Positions 32,750-44,164 of a stretch of 64,000 nt of DNA are shown one piece after another (the first letter of the stretch is position 1; each line of letters opens with the position of its first letter). The DNA comes from Takakia lepidozioides. Taxonomy: Eukaryota > Streptophyta > Takakiopsida > Takakiales > Takakiaceae. Location: the NCBI GenBank assembly GCA_030704615.1, contig CM060732.1, forward strand, positions 74,257,053-74,321,052, written 5' to 3'. The notes beneath the pieces were generated by a model. The model saw only the letters and a list, made by a program, of their open reading frames with translations, searched no databases and had not been told where the DNA came from. The position numbers and the translations under genes are program-made.

Positions 32750-35700
32750 ATCAGGTGATAGCGTGGCCTGGTGAATATATTGGTCTCTTTTGGGGTCACA
32801 GCACATCATGCGCACAAAAATGAGTGCAGGTGCTTGCATGGAACCCACGTCCCCTTCCTTCCCAGGCTGCCTTCACGCATGCAAAAAAAATCCGGACAAG
32901 TGCATTCCGGGCAGGTGCCAATCGTAACGTGATATGCCTTATCCTGAAGAAGCGAGCCCGAAGTGACCATTGTGTAGACACGGCCAAATCCAGCGGGGGG
33001 GGGGCTTCCATGGTAGATGTCACCCTTGCCTGCAAGATTCTGGCTAACTCAACCTTGCAGTCGTGTTCCGCACCTGACTGCACACGCCGCACAGTCTTCC
33101 CATTCCTTTTGGTGGGGTGAGAATCAGCCAAAGGTGGGACCCCTGCAAACGAAGTGAAAGTGGCCGATGCACGGCCAGTTGCATGAAGAATTGGACAGCG
33201 TGCTAGTCGGACTCTGTGGTCCTCCAACATGGCAATCTCCAGTGTTGAGAGGGAGGTTCCCGTCTTCACTGGCCAGACAGTTGGTGGGGGCCACTTCATT
33301 ATCACGGACTCCCGCACGGCTCCCTTCACACAGATCTCAATATCATCGGGGCAGAACCAGAATTTATGAACTTTGGACTCTTTTGCCATATAAGGTCTAA
33401 TCAAACTTGTGACTGCAGGAGCAAGAGTTCCACGAGAGCCTTTGCTGATTTTGATTTTTCATTTTGCATAAGTTTTTTCCCGGATTGCAGTACATTTCAC
33501 CTTCGAACCGCTCGGAGTACACTCGATGTGCCAGTCGCTATCATCACAGTCAGTCTCCTGCACAGGCGCAACCACATCCGAGGAACCACCTGGAACCGGC
33601 AAGGTGGCAAGCGATTGGGAGGGCTCCCATGAAGAAGGCGCTGCACCAAATGTCTCACCGCTTGAACCTCCCTGCATTGGAAACACCCGGGGCACGAAGA
33701 AATTCATTCTGTCGTGGCGACAGGAATCCCTATCTGCACCTGGAGGGGTGTCAAGTTTGTGTTTACATGTTCCAAACCTCTCATTGCCTTCCAAATGAGG
33801 AACCCTTGATTGCAGTGGAGATCCCACTGTGCACTTGTTGAGTGCCTATGCCATCTTACTCGGATCACCTGATCTCTTGGCGGCCCTCAGCATCAATTCA
33901 GTGGTGTCTGGGCCTTTCCATCTTGCCCGTCCTCTTAGAAAATCTCGATATCTGGTTTGTTGGCAAAGTGCTCGAACCATATCGTCCGTTGTGGCAGCAT
34001 ACAAATCCCTACCTGATTTTCGGACTGCCTTCCAGACATTGTACTGCACCAATTCTGCCAAATTGCAGGATGGCATGTCCGCCATATCTTCAAGTGACAT
34101 TTCCTGCAAAATAGCACCAAACAATGAATGTATGGAAGTGGAACTACTGCACAGAAGCAGAAGGTGAAGAATTGCAACAACAGCCATCCTTCAATGTGGT
34201 TGAAGAGAGCTCACCGTTGTCATGAAAGCTCCCCATTGTCTGTAGCGGAAATGCAAAAAGACAATCCAGTCATCCAATTCTTTCTGGAAGTCTTCACTTG
34301 CAGCCCCAGATGACACCCACCAAGCCCTGATCGCCGCGTACCTGCTATCAGCCTTAGCCAGAGTTTTGCATTCTTGTACAGATGACAGAGCCTCCTATGC
34401 TCTGCTTGCAGATCAGGTCGTATGCACCTCTTTGTGTGCTTCTCCAAAGATTGTGTCCAGTGGAAAAGGCAAGTCCGCTCCCTGTTGGCCATAGGCACCT
34501 TCGGATCCCCCGAACCGAAAACTCGCCTAACCGCATTCCAGATTGTCTGCGCACTATCAGCCATGAACCCTGCGAAATTTGTGTCCGCAACACCATTGGC
34601 TCTCATGACAGATTTCAAGCAGTTCCACATTATCATTTGAGACTCCATGTCCTCAGACTGCATGTCACATATGGCAATGGACATGAGGCGCTGATAAATT
34701 GGATCGTATACATGGCATGCCATGGTCGTCCAATTCTTTACTCGTTTGCAGTGGTCAAACATCAACCATGCCTTCGCCAAATCTCCACCAGGCTGCATGC
34801 GCTCGACAAGGGTGACACCGCTCCCCTGCCCAACTGTAGACATTTTGAACAAATACATTTTACTCAATCCTTGTCCTGGGAATACACTGTCCTGAATGAA
34901 GTCGTACCGACTTTGACGTTTCAGGTCGAGAATGTTGTCCATGCAACCTCTGTTATCCAGACCCAATCTCAACGCATTCACCTGGTTCCGGATATTTGGA
35001 GAGTTAATAATGGAGAAGTGGTCCATCACTGCTTCAAGCGAACTCCCCTCCAGTTTCACACAGGACTGCTCATCCCCAGCCAGGATGTGTTTGACAAGAA
35101 ATGTTTTGCTGGCGGCAAGCGCGATTGCAGACGGTTTTGCAGAGGGAGTGTTGTAGAATTCCTCCTTGAGAAGGGCCTTTGAAACGTCGATGCTTTCTCT
35201 ACATCCCCCTTTCGACAGTGGATGCTCATGACTTCCAATATGTATGTAGGCACGGTCATCATCTTGCAGTGGTGTGTCACATTATACATACGGGCAGGGC
35301 ACAGTGCTACACAGGATGGGGCCACCTTGCATTATATGCAGACGAAGGTGTTGTTGACTGGAGGGGCACGACCTGGCATGAAAGGATTGTCCGCAACACC
35401 CTCCCATTCAGTCTAATTTGAAGAGCTTTGGCCACGCCTCCCTGGGCAATTGCTATTGAGGCACCGAACGTGACCGATGCAGACCGACCTCCGGAACAAC
35501 AAAACATCGTCATTATGAATATTTGTAGTTTTCATTTTGCACCATGGGTGTCCATCGATCGTACTTCTTGTCCATTCCTTGCAAGAGACCCGCAAGCCCA
35601 CCTGATAAGGTTGGTGGATCCAGTTCAAAACATAACATCCCCGTTGAAGGCCCCGGGCAAGTATTGAATCAATTAGCCGCAGCTCACTTTTCCTCCCACC

Positions 35701-36213
35701 AACGCCACAGAGAGCTTTGAGTTTCGGAATGACACTTCTGATCTCCTCAACGTCAGTGTCCCTTCCAAGAGTAGGTGCAGGGCCACCAGGAATCTCCGAC
35801 ACGTCGTCCTCCGAGGAAACAGACAACGTCACGAACGTCGTGGAGGGTGTTGCCTCATCCTTGACGACCACAAACCTTCGATCAAGAACAACAGAAGCCG
35901 CAGTGCCAGGTGTGACCATGGAGGCACCGGTCTCTTTTCTTTGAGCCCTATGCACCTAGTATCTACTGGCACAAACTTTCCATTCCTTACATACTCCCGA
36001 TTTAGTAGGAAGGCAAAGGTGAGTCCGGGCCATACCACCGCCAGCATTATAAATCTCTTCCAAAACATTGCATGTGCCGATTTTAAATTTGAATTGCGAT
36101 GCGAGAACGTTTTCCCCAACCACAGCGAAGCCCTCGTCGTCCACGGACGCACTCAAAGGAACACAGTGCTGGTCCACAGAGAAACAAGCTTCAGAATCCA
36201 AGGAGGAGGCCAT
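32750..36213 (-). pseudogene. Mutator-like transposase, decayed
   Basis: Collinear minus-strand blocks in changing frames. They begin with a start at 36213 (MASSLDSEACFSVDQHC…). A cysteine-rich zinc-binding block follows at about 35510-35240 (VRCLNSNCPG…TEWEG…C…C…CPARMYN), with internal stops. The transposase core is at 35059-34220 (ICDMQSEDMESQM, FAGFMADSAQTIWNAVRRVF, ERTCLFHWTQSLEKHTK). Two acidic blocks lie at 34187-33846 and 33827-33459, then FCPDDIEICVKGAVRESV at about 33360, and SWIM-like tail pieces at about 32840-32750. The FxxDSAQ…C-x-FHW layout fits the MULE DDE domain, and I recall similar long proteins from mosses and lycophytes. Stops and frameshifts make it inactive. The 266-aa plus-strand frame across the core is a shadow. 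Confidence 0.65.
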
Positions 36214-37839
36214 TCATTTCTTGCAGGGACGAAGTGGCAACACACCAATATTTGAAAAACAGGAAGTGGCTCAATGACACACTACACATAGTGCTTGTGT
36301 CTTGTCTCACAACAGTCGACCCCCTAAACTTGTTGAATTCCAATACAAGCATGTTCAACAGAGTTCATCCGGCCACATCCAATTCCAAATCAGACAAAGA
36401 GGAAACTGTGGAGAACAAGTCTATGATCCATGAAACCATGCATCAACCATCAAAACATGGATTACACCATGGCGCCCGACCAGTGGAGAATTCAATGGAT
36501 CGTTGCCGGCGTATTTACTCAAGGCCTCCCAACCACATCGGGAGCCTTGTACGAAATGTGGTGTGGCTTGCATGTCTTACAGCCATTGTCAAACACTGCA
36601 TGGAATGATTTTGGACAAGTGCAATTTATTTCGCTCAAACAACCAAGGATGTAGATGAATCGTATCGTTACGCAACATTAAATGGGGGCGGCCATGGAAA
36701 CCCAACGAAGCCATTGGATTCTAAGTTTGAAGGCCAATGCCATTTCCCATTCATTGTCCGCCCTGTTAAAGAAAAAAAATATGCCTTTGAATTTTCAAGA
36801 GTATCCCGGGAATGGTTTTATGGAGGCGGCCTCCTTACTTTTGTCAGATCGTTACTACCCACACCCCAATGCATGAATAGCCATCGAAGTATGCCCCTGC
36901 CGCCGGTGCCGATAATTGCACTGCCACCCTTCCAAATGCTTCTGGAATTACAGTGGGACACGTGGATGAACGGACTTTCGCCGTGTGGATGAGCTCAACA
37001 CATATCCTCTCATGACCCCATTCATTTGCCAATAGTTTGCATAGCAAGTGAAACTGTTGTTTGTAAACCGTCAAACTAGAGAGCTTGAGAGGCAGAGAGG
37101 AGAGTGTTTGATTACAGAGGAAAAAGAGAAGGAAGTCATTGTACTTCACAAGCAGTAAGGAACGGCCTGTGCTGACTCGTGGAGGCACTGGTGGACTGCC
37201 TAAGGACTAGCATGTGGTCTTGAAGGCCGAATTTTGAAGCTCGTGGAGGGCGGTTTGAGAAGTATCTTCATGATATTCCCATGGTCATGTAAGTGAGGGA
37301 AGAGAGGAGAGGAAGAGTGTTGGGATGAGGGCATGCTGGGGTTAGGCATTGCTTTAGCTTCTCTTCCTCGTAGTTTCCACCGTCTCATTAGGCCAAGACC
37401 TTTCCGTAGGTGGAGGCAAGAGTCAGTCCGGGTTTGGGCTGGGGTGTCCTTGCAGGAGCAACACCGTGGAGTTGTTTTTGGTGTGGGGGAGTTGTCGTTC
37501 TGATTTCTTGTGTTTGGATCCCCTCCATACCTGCATGCTTGACTGTGCGCCATGCTAGTTTTGTGTGGGCGCTTGTTTTTATAGGTGATTGGTCCGGATT
37601 TGATCACCGGCCAGTCCTAGAGCATGCTGTCGATGGTGAGGCTGGGGTGATGACCAGCCAGACCATAATTGTTTCTCCTGTGGTGAGGTTGGAGGTGATG
37701 ACCAGCCAACCATAGGAGTGTTTGCGGTGGATGCAGGTACAAGTGTAGGCTATGTTAGGAATTTAGTATTCCAAACCATAAGCCGCAACAGGTTCTCTAC
37801 CCGGTTACCTTGTGGAGAGGGGGTTAGGGACATGTTCAT
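36214..37839. other. Region between transposase relic and Ty3 element
   Basis: No gene supported. A small duplication, GTGATGACCAGCCA, occurs at about 37647 and 37694. The 37.2-37.8 kb part could be the 5' LTR or leader of the retroelement that follows, but no matching 3' LTR or primer-binding site was found. Confidence 0.3.
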
Positions 37840-37958
37840 GACCGGTTGAGTGTCAACACGGAGGTGCCACTAGTTGCTGGGGACAGTGCCGGTTCGAGCA
37901 CTAGCGATACTAGTGGGTACACGAGACGAGGTGTGCGTTTAGGCCACCTTCACCTCCT

Positions 37959-39909
37959 GTGTCTTCTACGGAAGGTTCTGATTCGGATTGTGAATCAGGA
38001 GGACTCATACCGGCGGTGCAAGTTGTTTCTTTGCCATTGTTGTGGGACACAATGGAGGAGATGTATGGAGCTACCAAGGGGCCACGAAGGTACTCTAGGG
38101 CGGTGGGCACCATCGAGTTGGAAGATTTTATCCAAGAGTTTGATAGTTGGTGTGATTTGCAGCAAATGCGCAATCCACAACTATTTACGCCTTTCATGGC
38201 ATAGAAGGGGCTGTTTCAGCACCTTGAGGGGCCGCCTATGGATGATTACCATGAGTTCAGGCGGGGGCATGAGGTTGAGATCGAGGAGTGGAGGATGTAC
38301 TGGTCACCCGACTATGTCTCCATCACTAGGGGCACTAGAGCCACGAGGGCAGTGGCTACACTTGCCGCTGCACCGGCAGCTTCAACAAGTAGCAGTGGGA
38401 CTGGTGGTACAGTAGCTACGACGTCCACCCAAGCCACTACTGCACCAGCACTAGCACCCGTGCCTGCCTTCAACCCTGTTGTGGAGTTCTTCGAAGAGTT
38501 GAGAGGGAACTACTAAGGGGTGAGGACAGAGAAGTTGCGGAGCTTGCAAGAGTTCCAACGGAAGCCGACCGAGAGCTTGGGAGGCTTTCACTCGCATGAG
38601 GCCCTTGATAAATGTAACCCAAGGGGTTACGGAAGCTCAGGCAGTCCAATTCTGGTATGGGATATTGGACAAGGAACTGAGGAGAAGGGTGCGGGATGCA
38701 ACTCTCCTACAAGCGTCCTTAGCAAATGTGTTTTTGCTGGCAGAGCATATAGAGCTCAACATGGTGGAGGAACGAGTGGTCACGGTGGGATTTTCTAGGG
38801 AGACACCACGTGGTAGTGGTGCTCCTAGCCAACCACTACCTCAACGTGCTCAAGGCAACAAGGGGGCTCAGGTGAAGCTCAGGGAAGGGCAGAGAGGACC
38901 TCAGATGCAGGGGTCTCTCCCTTCATTTGCTGGCCAACAACGGGCGGATGTGGTGTGCTGGACATATGGAGGACCCCATGTCAAGAAGGATTGCCCAGAG
39001 GGAGGCAAAGGGCCGGCACATGCATAGCCTGCACAGTTGCAGGGTGGGCATTGTGGCAAGCACGGGCATGGAGAGGCCCAGTGTTATGGTTTGCATCCTG
39101 AGTTGCGCCCAGGCCAGTTCCAAGGGAACAATGGTGGCCGGGGGCGAGGTGGAGCAGCCCAAAGAGGACGAGGTGGCCAGCCACAAGGTGCAGGCCAAGG
39201 GCAAGCTCAACATGGCCAAGGACGCGGAGGTCAAGGTGTTGACCAAGGCATGGCCAACCGGCTTCAGCAGCTAGAGCAGAGGCTTGCTGCCATGGCTATA
39301 GCTCAGGTGGTACCGGCTCTAAGGCCGGATGGTCCACCTCCTGCTCCTGAGGGAGGAGATATGGGAGGCATGGGATTCATGTGTGGAGCAGCACTACCAC
39401 TAGTGCAGGTGGAGTCTGCTGCAGCCGTGACTTGAGGAGCAGCACGAGTTCCTGAGCCACGAGGTGAAGAGGTGGAGTTGGATCCACAGCGTGGGGAGGC
39501 AAGCCGTCAGGCTAGGCTTCCTCAGTCATTCACATTGGCGGAGACAGTGTCGACGCCATCCATGGCACCTAGTTCTCGCTCGACTGTTACCGAGGCGGAG
39601 GTTACTATGCCATTGGGGAGAGCTACACGGGTAGCACCACTACCTAGTGTCGCCAAGGCTACGGCAGCTAGTGTGCTGCTAGGAGCGGCCACATCTGTGT
39701 GCGAGGCTCCATTGTTCTCGGCTACCATGATTGCAACGCCGGGGGTAAGACCAGCTGAGGTGTTCAGGCTGGCAGCTACACTCTGTGAGAGTGAGGAGGT
39801 TACTTCATCTTCTGCGGAGATACTAGGAGGTGTAGTGCCGGAGGGATCCTCGGATTTGAGGGTCAAGACTGCCACGGCGGCGCCATGGCAAGCTGCAGCT
39901 GCCAGCTAG
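37959..39909 (+). pseudogene. Gag of the methyltransferase-bearing element
   Basis: The gag core is collinear but broken: MSSTEGSDSDCESGG…, stop TAG at 38202, EIEEWRMYWSPDYVS…, stop TAA at 38514, then a frame change to VTEAQAVQFWYGILDKELRR, which is typical of plant Ty3 gag. A zinc knuckle has lost one cysteine (VCWTYGGPHVKKDCP: Tyr at the second Cys place), and a second Cys/His cluster follows (HCGKHGHGEAQCY). The rest is Gly/Gln/Arg-rich and then Ala/Thr/Ser-rich, with further stops at 39025, 39433 and 39907. Assembly into particles would be its role in a live copy. Confidence 0.7.
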
Positions 39910-39910
39910 G

Positions 39911-40367
39911 CCAGCCATTGAGCGCGCCATGGTGACACCTGGAGTTGTCATGTTAGACAACCAGGATGGCATTTTCTATTTGAGTGGACCGGCAGGCAAG
40001 AGGTACCGGCCACTGCGGGTCTTGTTGGACTCGGGAGTTCAGCCACTGATGCTAGGCAGAGCTGCTATTGCAGGCTTGGGCCTCACGGAGGCGGATATGG
40101 AGCCTTGTCCTTTCCAGATACACGTCTCTGGGAGGATCGGAGCAAGCTCGGAGCATGACACGGCGTGAGTTGGCTATCAGACTACGGCCGGATCACCCTA
40201 CAGATGGCTCAGTGATGCGAGCCAAGGCCATTGTGATAGACGCGGTCTCATATGATGTCCTGGTTGGTGGGGCAGTGTTGTACCCCATGGGCTTCACCCT
40301 AGATTTTTGGGAGGAGTCAGCTTCCTATAGGCCTGCATGGCAGTCAGGGGAGGGCCGGCGTGTGTAG
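39911..40367 (+). pseudogene. Aspartic protease of the methyltransferase-bearing element
   Basis: PLRVLLDSGVQPLMLG carries the DSG active-site triad (codons at about 40028-40036), followed by AAIAGLGL, as in retroviral-type proteases. The frame ends at 40168 and resumes in the next frame as RRELAIRLRPDHPTDG…VLVGGAVLYPMGFTLDFW, which supplies the flap and C-terminal strand. One indel near 40150 explains the shift. Confidence 0.65.
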
Positions 40368-40649
40368 CTCCCTGTGACGTTCATAGGAGGAGTTGCGGTT
40401 GCCCAGCGAGGCAAGATGCCGACACTAACAACATTCACAGTGGCAGTGAGTTGGCCTAGAGAGTTGCTTGAGGGCAACGCTCATTCAGAGGATGTACCAC
40501 CTCCGGGAGAGCAGGATGACATGTATGGTATGGCGGAGTTGCCTACCATGGTTGCTCAGACTCCATTGTGGGGCACGAGCAAGGATTTGCAGCGGGATGC
40601 TGATCGACGGGTGCAACAAGCCTGGGTGGAGGCTTTTGTACCGTCATGA

Positions 40650-41930
40650 GAGGAGGAGAGTGCGGGGATTGTACCAGGACCACCTCAATTGTCTCCATTG
40701 GACACCACACCTATTGTGTGGCAGTATCCGGATGAAGGCATTTGTCTTCTGGACTTGTTTGGCGGGATCAGCACCGGATTGGCTGCTGTGTTACAGGCAG
40801 GTGTACGAGTTTGGCGTTACCTGTATGTGGAGAGGGATGAGACTGCACGACGCGTTTTACTTCGCCATGTTGCTCAGTTGGTGCAGCGGTACCCTGAGTT
40901 GTTGTCAGTGTCTGCAATTCGTGGATATCAGCAGGCCTTGCCAGCAGACCTTTCGTTGCTCGGGGCGTAGGATTTGGAACGGGTTGGCTCCATTGATCTG
41001 GTAGTGGCAGGTTGGCCCTGCCAAGGGCATTCATCAGCCGGGCATGGCAATGGATTGCGAGACTCGAGGTCGGGTCTGTTTTGGGAGATGGAGCAGGTTT
41101 TGCGCCACTTGCAGCTTCATTAAGCTGTATCTCCAGCATACATCTTGGAGAATGTGCCACTGATGAGCGATTCTCGGGCCAGGGTGATGGCCAATGTGCA
41201 TCAAGTCCGGTCGTGGCTTGGGTCAGCAGTGTTGCTAGATGCAGCTACAGTGGGGTCACGGGCTCATCGTCCACGGCTATGGTGGACTAACTTGATGCCA
41301 CCCGCACTACTCAAGCGTGCATTTGATGGGATGCAGCGGCCAGCACATCTCACAGTGGATAACATTCTAGACACATGGAGGCAGTCTCAGCGTGTGAGAC
41401 ACGATGACCGTTCGCCTTTGGCAGTGGTCAACAAGGTGGGTCAACCACGAGCAGCATTACCTACACTGCTCAGCTTCCCAGGATCGCATGCTTTTCGGGA
41501 TAGTGGACCTGGCCTCCTGTGGGATGCTCAGTTGCAGTAGTTAGTGGAGCCTAATGCTGACGAGCGTGAGTGGGCAATGGGTTTTACCACTGGTACCACG
41601 GCGGTGTCGTCCCTTTCTGAGGCATCACGTCGTCAAGTGTTGGGGCAAGCAATGGATCTCAATTGCTTGACCTGGATTATCAGCTTGGCTCTGGCTGAGC
41701 AACGCAGAGTGCAGAGTACACTTTCCTCAATGGTCTCTCTGCCTATCGAGACGGTACAGGCAGTGAGTGGGGGCGAGCATGTGAGGACCACGGGGTGTAT
41801 GCATCCATGGCACACGTGGGAGGTGCTCGAGGTTCAGAGGGAGTTGGCAGCCAAGGTGGCTATGATGGATGAGGTTGGGGATTCTTCTCGGGTTGAGGAG
41901 GTCCTCAAGGATGAGATGATGGGGTAGGAT
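40650..41930 (+). pseudogene. DNMT3-like C5-cytosine methyltransferase inside a retroelement
   Basis: One frame reads through the domain in canonical motif order. Motif I is CLLDLFGGISTGLAAVL (FGG near 40758-40766). Motif IV is SIDLVVAGWPCQGHSSAGHG, with the catalytic Cys codon at 41019-41021. Motif VI is YILENVP (ENV at 41148-41156). The LLDAATVGSRAHRPRLWW segment has the RxR of motif VIII (41268-41276) and mirrors the DNMT3 segment before the target-recognition part. Motif X-like text is DEREWAMGFTTGTT…SRRQVLGQAMDLN. The unrearranged order excludes DRM, and wording is closest to DNMT3 enzymes, which methylate cytosines de novo. All key residues persist, but stops at 40647, 40968, 41121, 41538 and 41925 block translation. 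A bacterial origin is unlikely given the DNMT3 wording. Confidence 0.8.
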
Positions 41931-42118
41931 GAGGCCTTGTCATTGACTGAGCAGGCAGGGAGTACTGCTCAAGAGGTTGCAACATAGCAACCACTGGACG
42001 CGTCCTCTACCTCTAAGCCCACTGGACTTAAGGTTGCAGTTACGGAGGACAATTGGGAGCTTGACATTGGACCCATTGTCACGGAGGAGAGAGACGACGT
42101 ATACGGCGGTTCCTGAGG

Positions 42119-43673
42119 GCTTACAGGAATTGCTTTGCCTTCAGTTTGAAGGACTTGGGAGCACTGAAGGGTCAAGAGATCCATATTGAGTTGGCCACTG
42201 ACACGCCAATCTTTTGGAGACCCTATAGATACAGTGACATGGAGAGGTCTTTAATTCAGATGAGGACTCAAGATCTCTGGGAGGCAGGTTTGGTGGAGCT
42301 CTCTGGTGGAGAGTATGCTTCAGCCACAGTGATGCCAGCCAAGAAGGATGTCTATGGCAATTGGACGGAGAGACGTATGTGCGGTGATTACCGGCCTGTA
42401 AATCGTCAGACCAAGTCCGATAAGTATGCCATGCCAACACCAGAGGAGATCTTTGATGCCATCGGGCATGCTAAGGCCTTTAGCACTTTGGATTTACGAT
42501 CCGGATATCACCAGTTGCCAATCAAGGAGGCGGACAAGCAGAAGACGACATTCTGGGGGATCAATGAGCATGGCAAGGATTGTCTATATCAGTGGCGGTT
42601 CTTACCATTTGGGCTTAAGAATGCTCCTGCAGAGTTTCAGAGAGTCATGGATAGGATTCTAGCAGGGGTGGACTTTGCTTGGTGCTACATAGATGACATC
42701 ATCATCTTTAGTGTTACGATGGAGGAGCATGAGAGACACCTTCAGGTGGTATTGGAGCGCTTGAGAGCGCACGGATTGAATTTGTATCCGGGGAAGTGCA
42801 AATTTTTCCACAACCAGATTGAGTATCTGGGTCACATGATATATCCTGGAGGATTGGGGGTACAGCAGACTAAGGTAGAGGCCATTGCACAAAATTCCAC
42901 GCCCCACGGATGTGAGCCGAGTTCGAGCTTTCATAGGGTTGGCAAACTATTATAGACGGTTTGTCAAGGGATTTAGTACCATTGCAAAGGCTCTAACCAA
43001 GCTGACAAGGTGGACCCAGGAGTGGCAGTGGGAAGATGAGCAGGAACGAGCTTTTCAAGAGCTCAAGGCGAGGTTGACCTCGGCGCTTATCCTTAGACGA
43101 CCTATCAGGGGGCGTCCCTTTCAGTTGCATACGGATTGGAGCATGTTGGGGCTTGGAGCGGTGCTCACACAGGTGGATGATGAGGGAAGAGAGTTCGTAG
43201 TGGCTTATGCTAGCCGCTCGAACAACGCTGCAAATGCTAAGTACAGCTCATATGAGGGAGAGTGCTTAGCTGCAGTGTGGGCCGTGGCACACTTCAGGTG
43301 CTATCTATACGACAATCTTTTCACCCTTGTCACGGATCACCAGCCACTCAAGTGGTTGATGGAGTCAGACAAGCTTACGGGGAAGCTTGCACGGTGGGCA
43401 CTCATACTCCAGGAGTATGACTTTCAGGTTGTGCATCGACCAGGTTTGGTCAATCGGGATGCGGATGGATTGAGTCGCAATCCTTGCATGAGCCAGCAGG
43501 ATGACACAGGAGCTCGGTGGCATGGTGAGACGGACGAGGAGATGGTGCCGGGATGGCACGCATCTGCATTTTTGTGTATCTTGGCATCGGGAGGTCAGGT
43601 TGGACCTACAACAGGGATGACTGTAGACGGAGTGTCTGAGGACCCTGAGGCTAGTGCTTACGATCGAGGCTAA
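42119..43673 (+). pseudogene. Reverse transcriptase-RNase H of the methyltransferase-bearing element
   Basis: The RT frame 42146-42900 runs from LKDLGALKGQEIHIEL through CGDYRPVNRQT, FSTLDLRSGYHQLP, QWRFLPFGLKNAP and the active site YIDD (42686-42697) to EYLGHMI. A single frameshift near 42890 moves to RVRAFIGLANYYRRF (thumb), then the RNase H domain: FQLHTDWSMLGLGAVL, YASRSNN, YSSYEGECLAAVWA, LVTDHQPLKWL, ending VVHRPGLVNRDADGLSR. The wording is typical plant Ty3/gypsy. No integrase HHCC follows. Confidence 0.85.
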
Positions 43674-44131
43674 TCCTGCTGCTACAACCCACTCTACTGG
43701 TGCTCTTGTTGTTACGAATCCTACTGTTGAAACTAATCTTGCTGCTACGACTCATTCTGCTGATCATCTTTGTTGCTAACACCACTAACAGCGCGCTGCC
43801 TGGTAGTGTTGCCTTGCCAATGTCGCCATTACCTGAGCCCAACGCTCATAATCCAGATCTTGTCGTTCCGTTAGGCTCGCTTGGTAATAGTGACTATGCT
43901 AACCTAGTGGAGGCAGAGGCGTGGTCACCAATTTCTGAGAGGTCTGACAGTTCTCTAGACAGTTGTGACCCGGAGTATTACAATTTTGATAATTTTGTTG
44001 ATCCTGGGCTTGAGTACTTTGAGAGTAGGCAACAAGCAACAAAATTGGAAAGGGATATTGAATTGTCACAAGAGGTAGATGACCTTATGTGTGAAGTCAG
44101 TGAGGAGGATCATCTTGGTTTGAACGTATAA
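43674..44131 (+). other. Open stretch after RNase H, origin unclear
   Basis: Begins with an imperfect CCTGCTGCTACAAC-type repeat (43675-43770). An acidic frame follows to a stop at 44131: SALPGSVALPMSPLPEPNAH…, SDSSLDSCDPEYYNFDNFVD. No family is recognised. It could be the linker between RNase H and integrase of the retroelement, cut short by the junction with the opposite-strand element at about 44140-44165. Confidence 0.35.
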
Positions 44132-44164
44132 AGAAGGCTGTTGACGGGGACCTTGTTACGTTAA

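Larger units (their letters stand above)
37840..44131 (+). mobile_element. Ty3/gypsy-type retroelement carrying a DNMT3-like methyltransferase
   Basis: Order on the + strand: gag with two knuckle-like segments (37.96-39.9 kb), aspartic protease (about 39.9-40.35), C5-cytosine methyltransferase (40.65-41.93), reverse transcriptase (42.1-42.9), RNase H (42.9-43.5). Integrase is absent: after RNase H there is a 460-bp stretch and then an element in the opposite orientation. No LTR pair was found. Gag is separated from protease by a frame change; protease C-terminus and methyltransferase share one frame. Numerous stops and several frameshifts make this copy dead, but domain order and motif conservation show that the methyltransferase is an integral part of the element and not a chance neighbour. 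Confidence 0.8.

Noticed and set aside
34382-35182. 266-aa plus-strand frame
   Set aside because: Antisense shadow of the transposase core, which carries the recognisable DDE-type motifs.
39522-39875. 117-aa minus-strand frame in the gag region
   Set aside because: Mirror of the Ala/Thr-rich gag tail; low complexity makes both strands open.
40650-41930. Host DRM-type methyltransferase or bacterial contamination
   Set aside because: DRM enzymes have motifs VI-X before I-V, whereas here the order is canonical; the domain shares its frame with the retroelement protease and is followed by Ty3 reverse transcriptase, so it belongs to the element.
43700-43790. Leucine-rich transmembrane start (MLLLLRILLLKLILLL…)
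   Set aside because: It arises from the CTGCTGCTAC-type nucleotide repeat read in one frame and is not evidence of a membrane protein.
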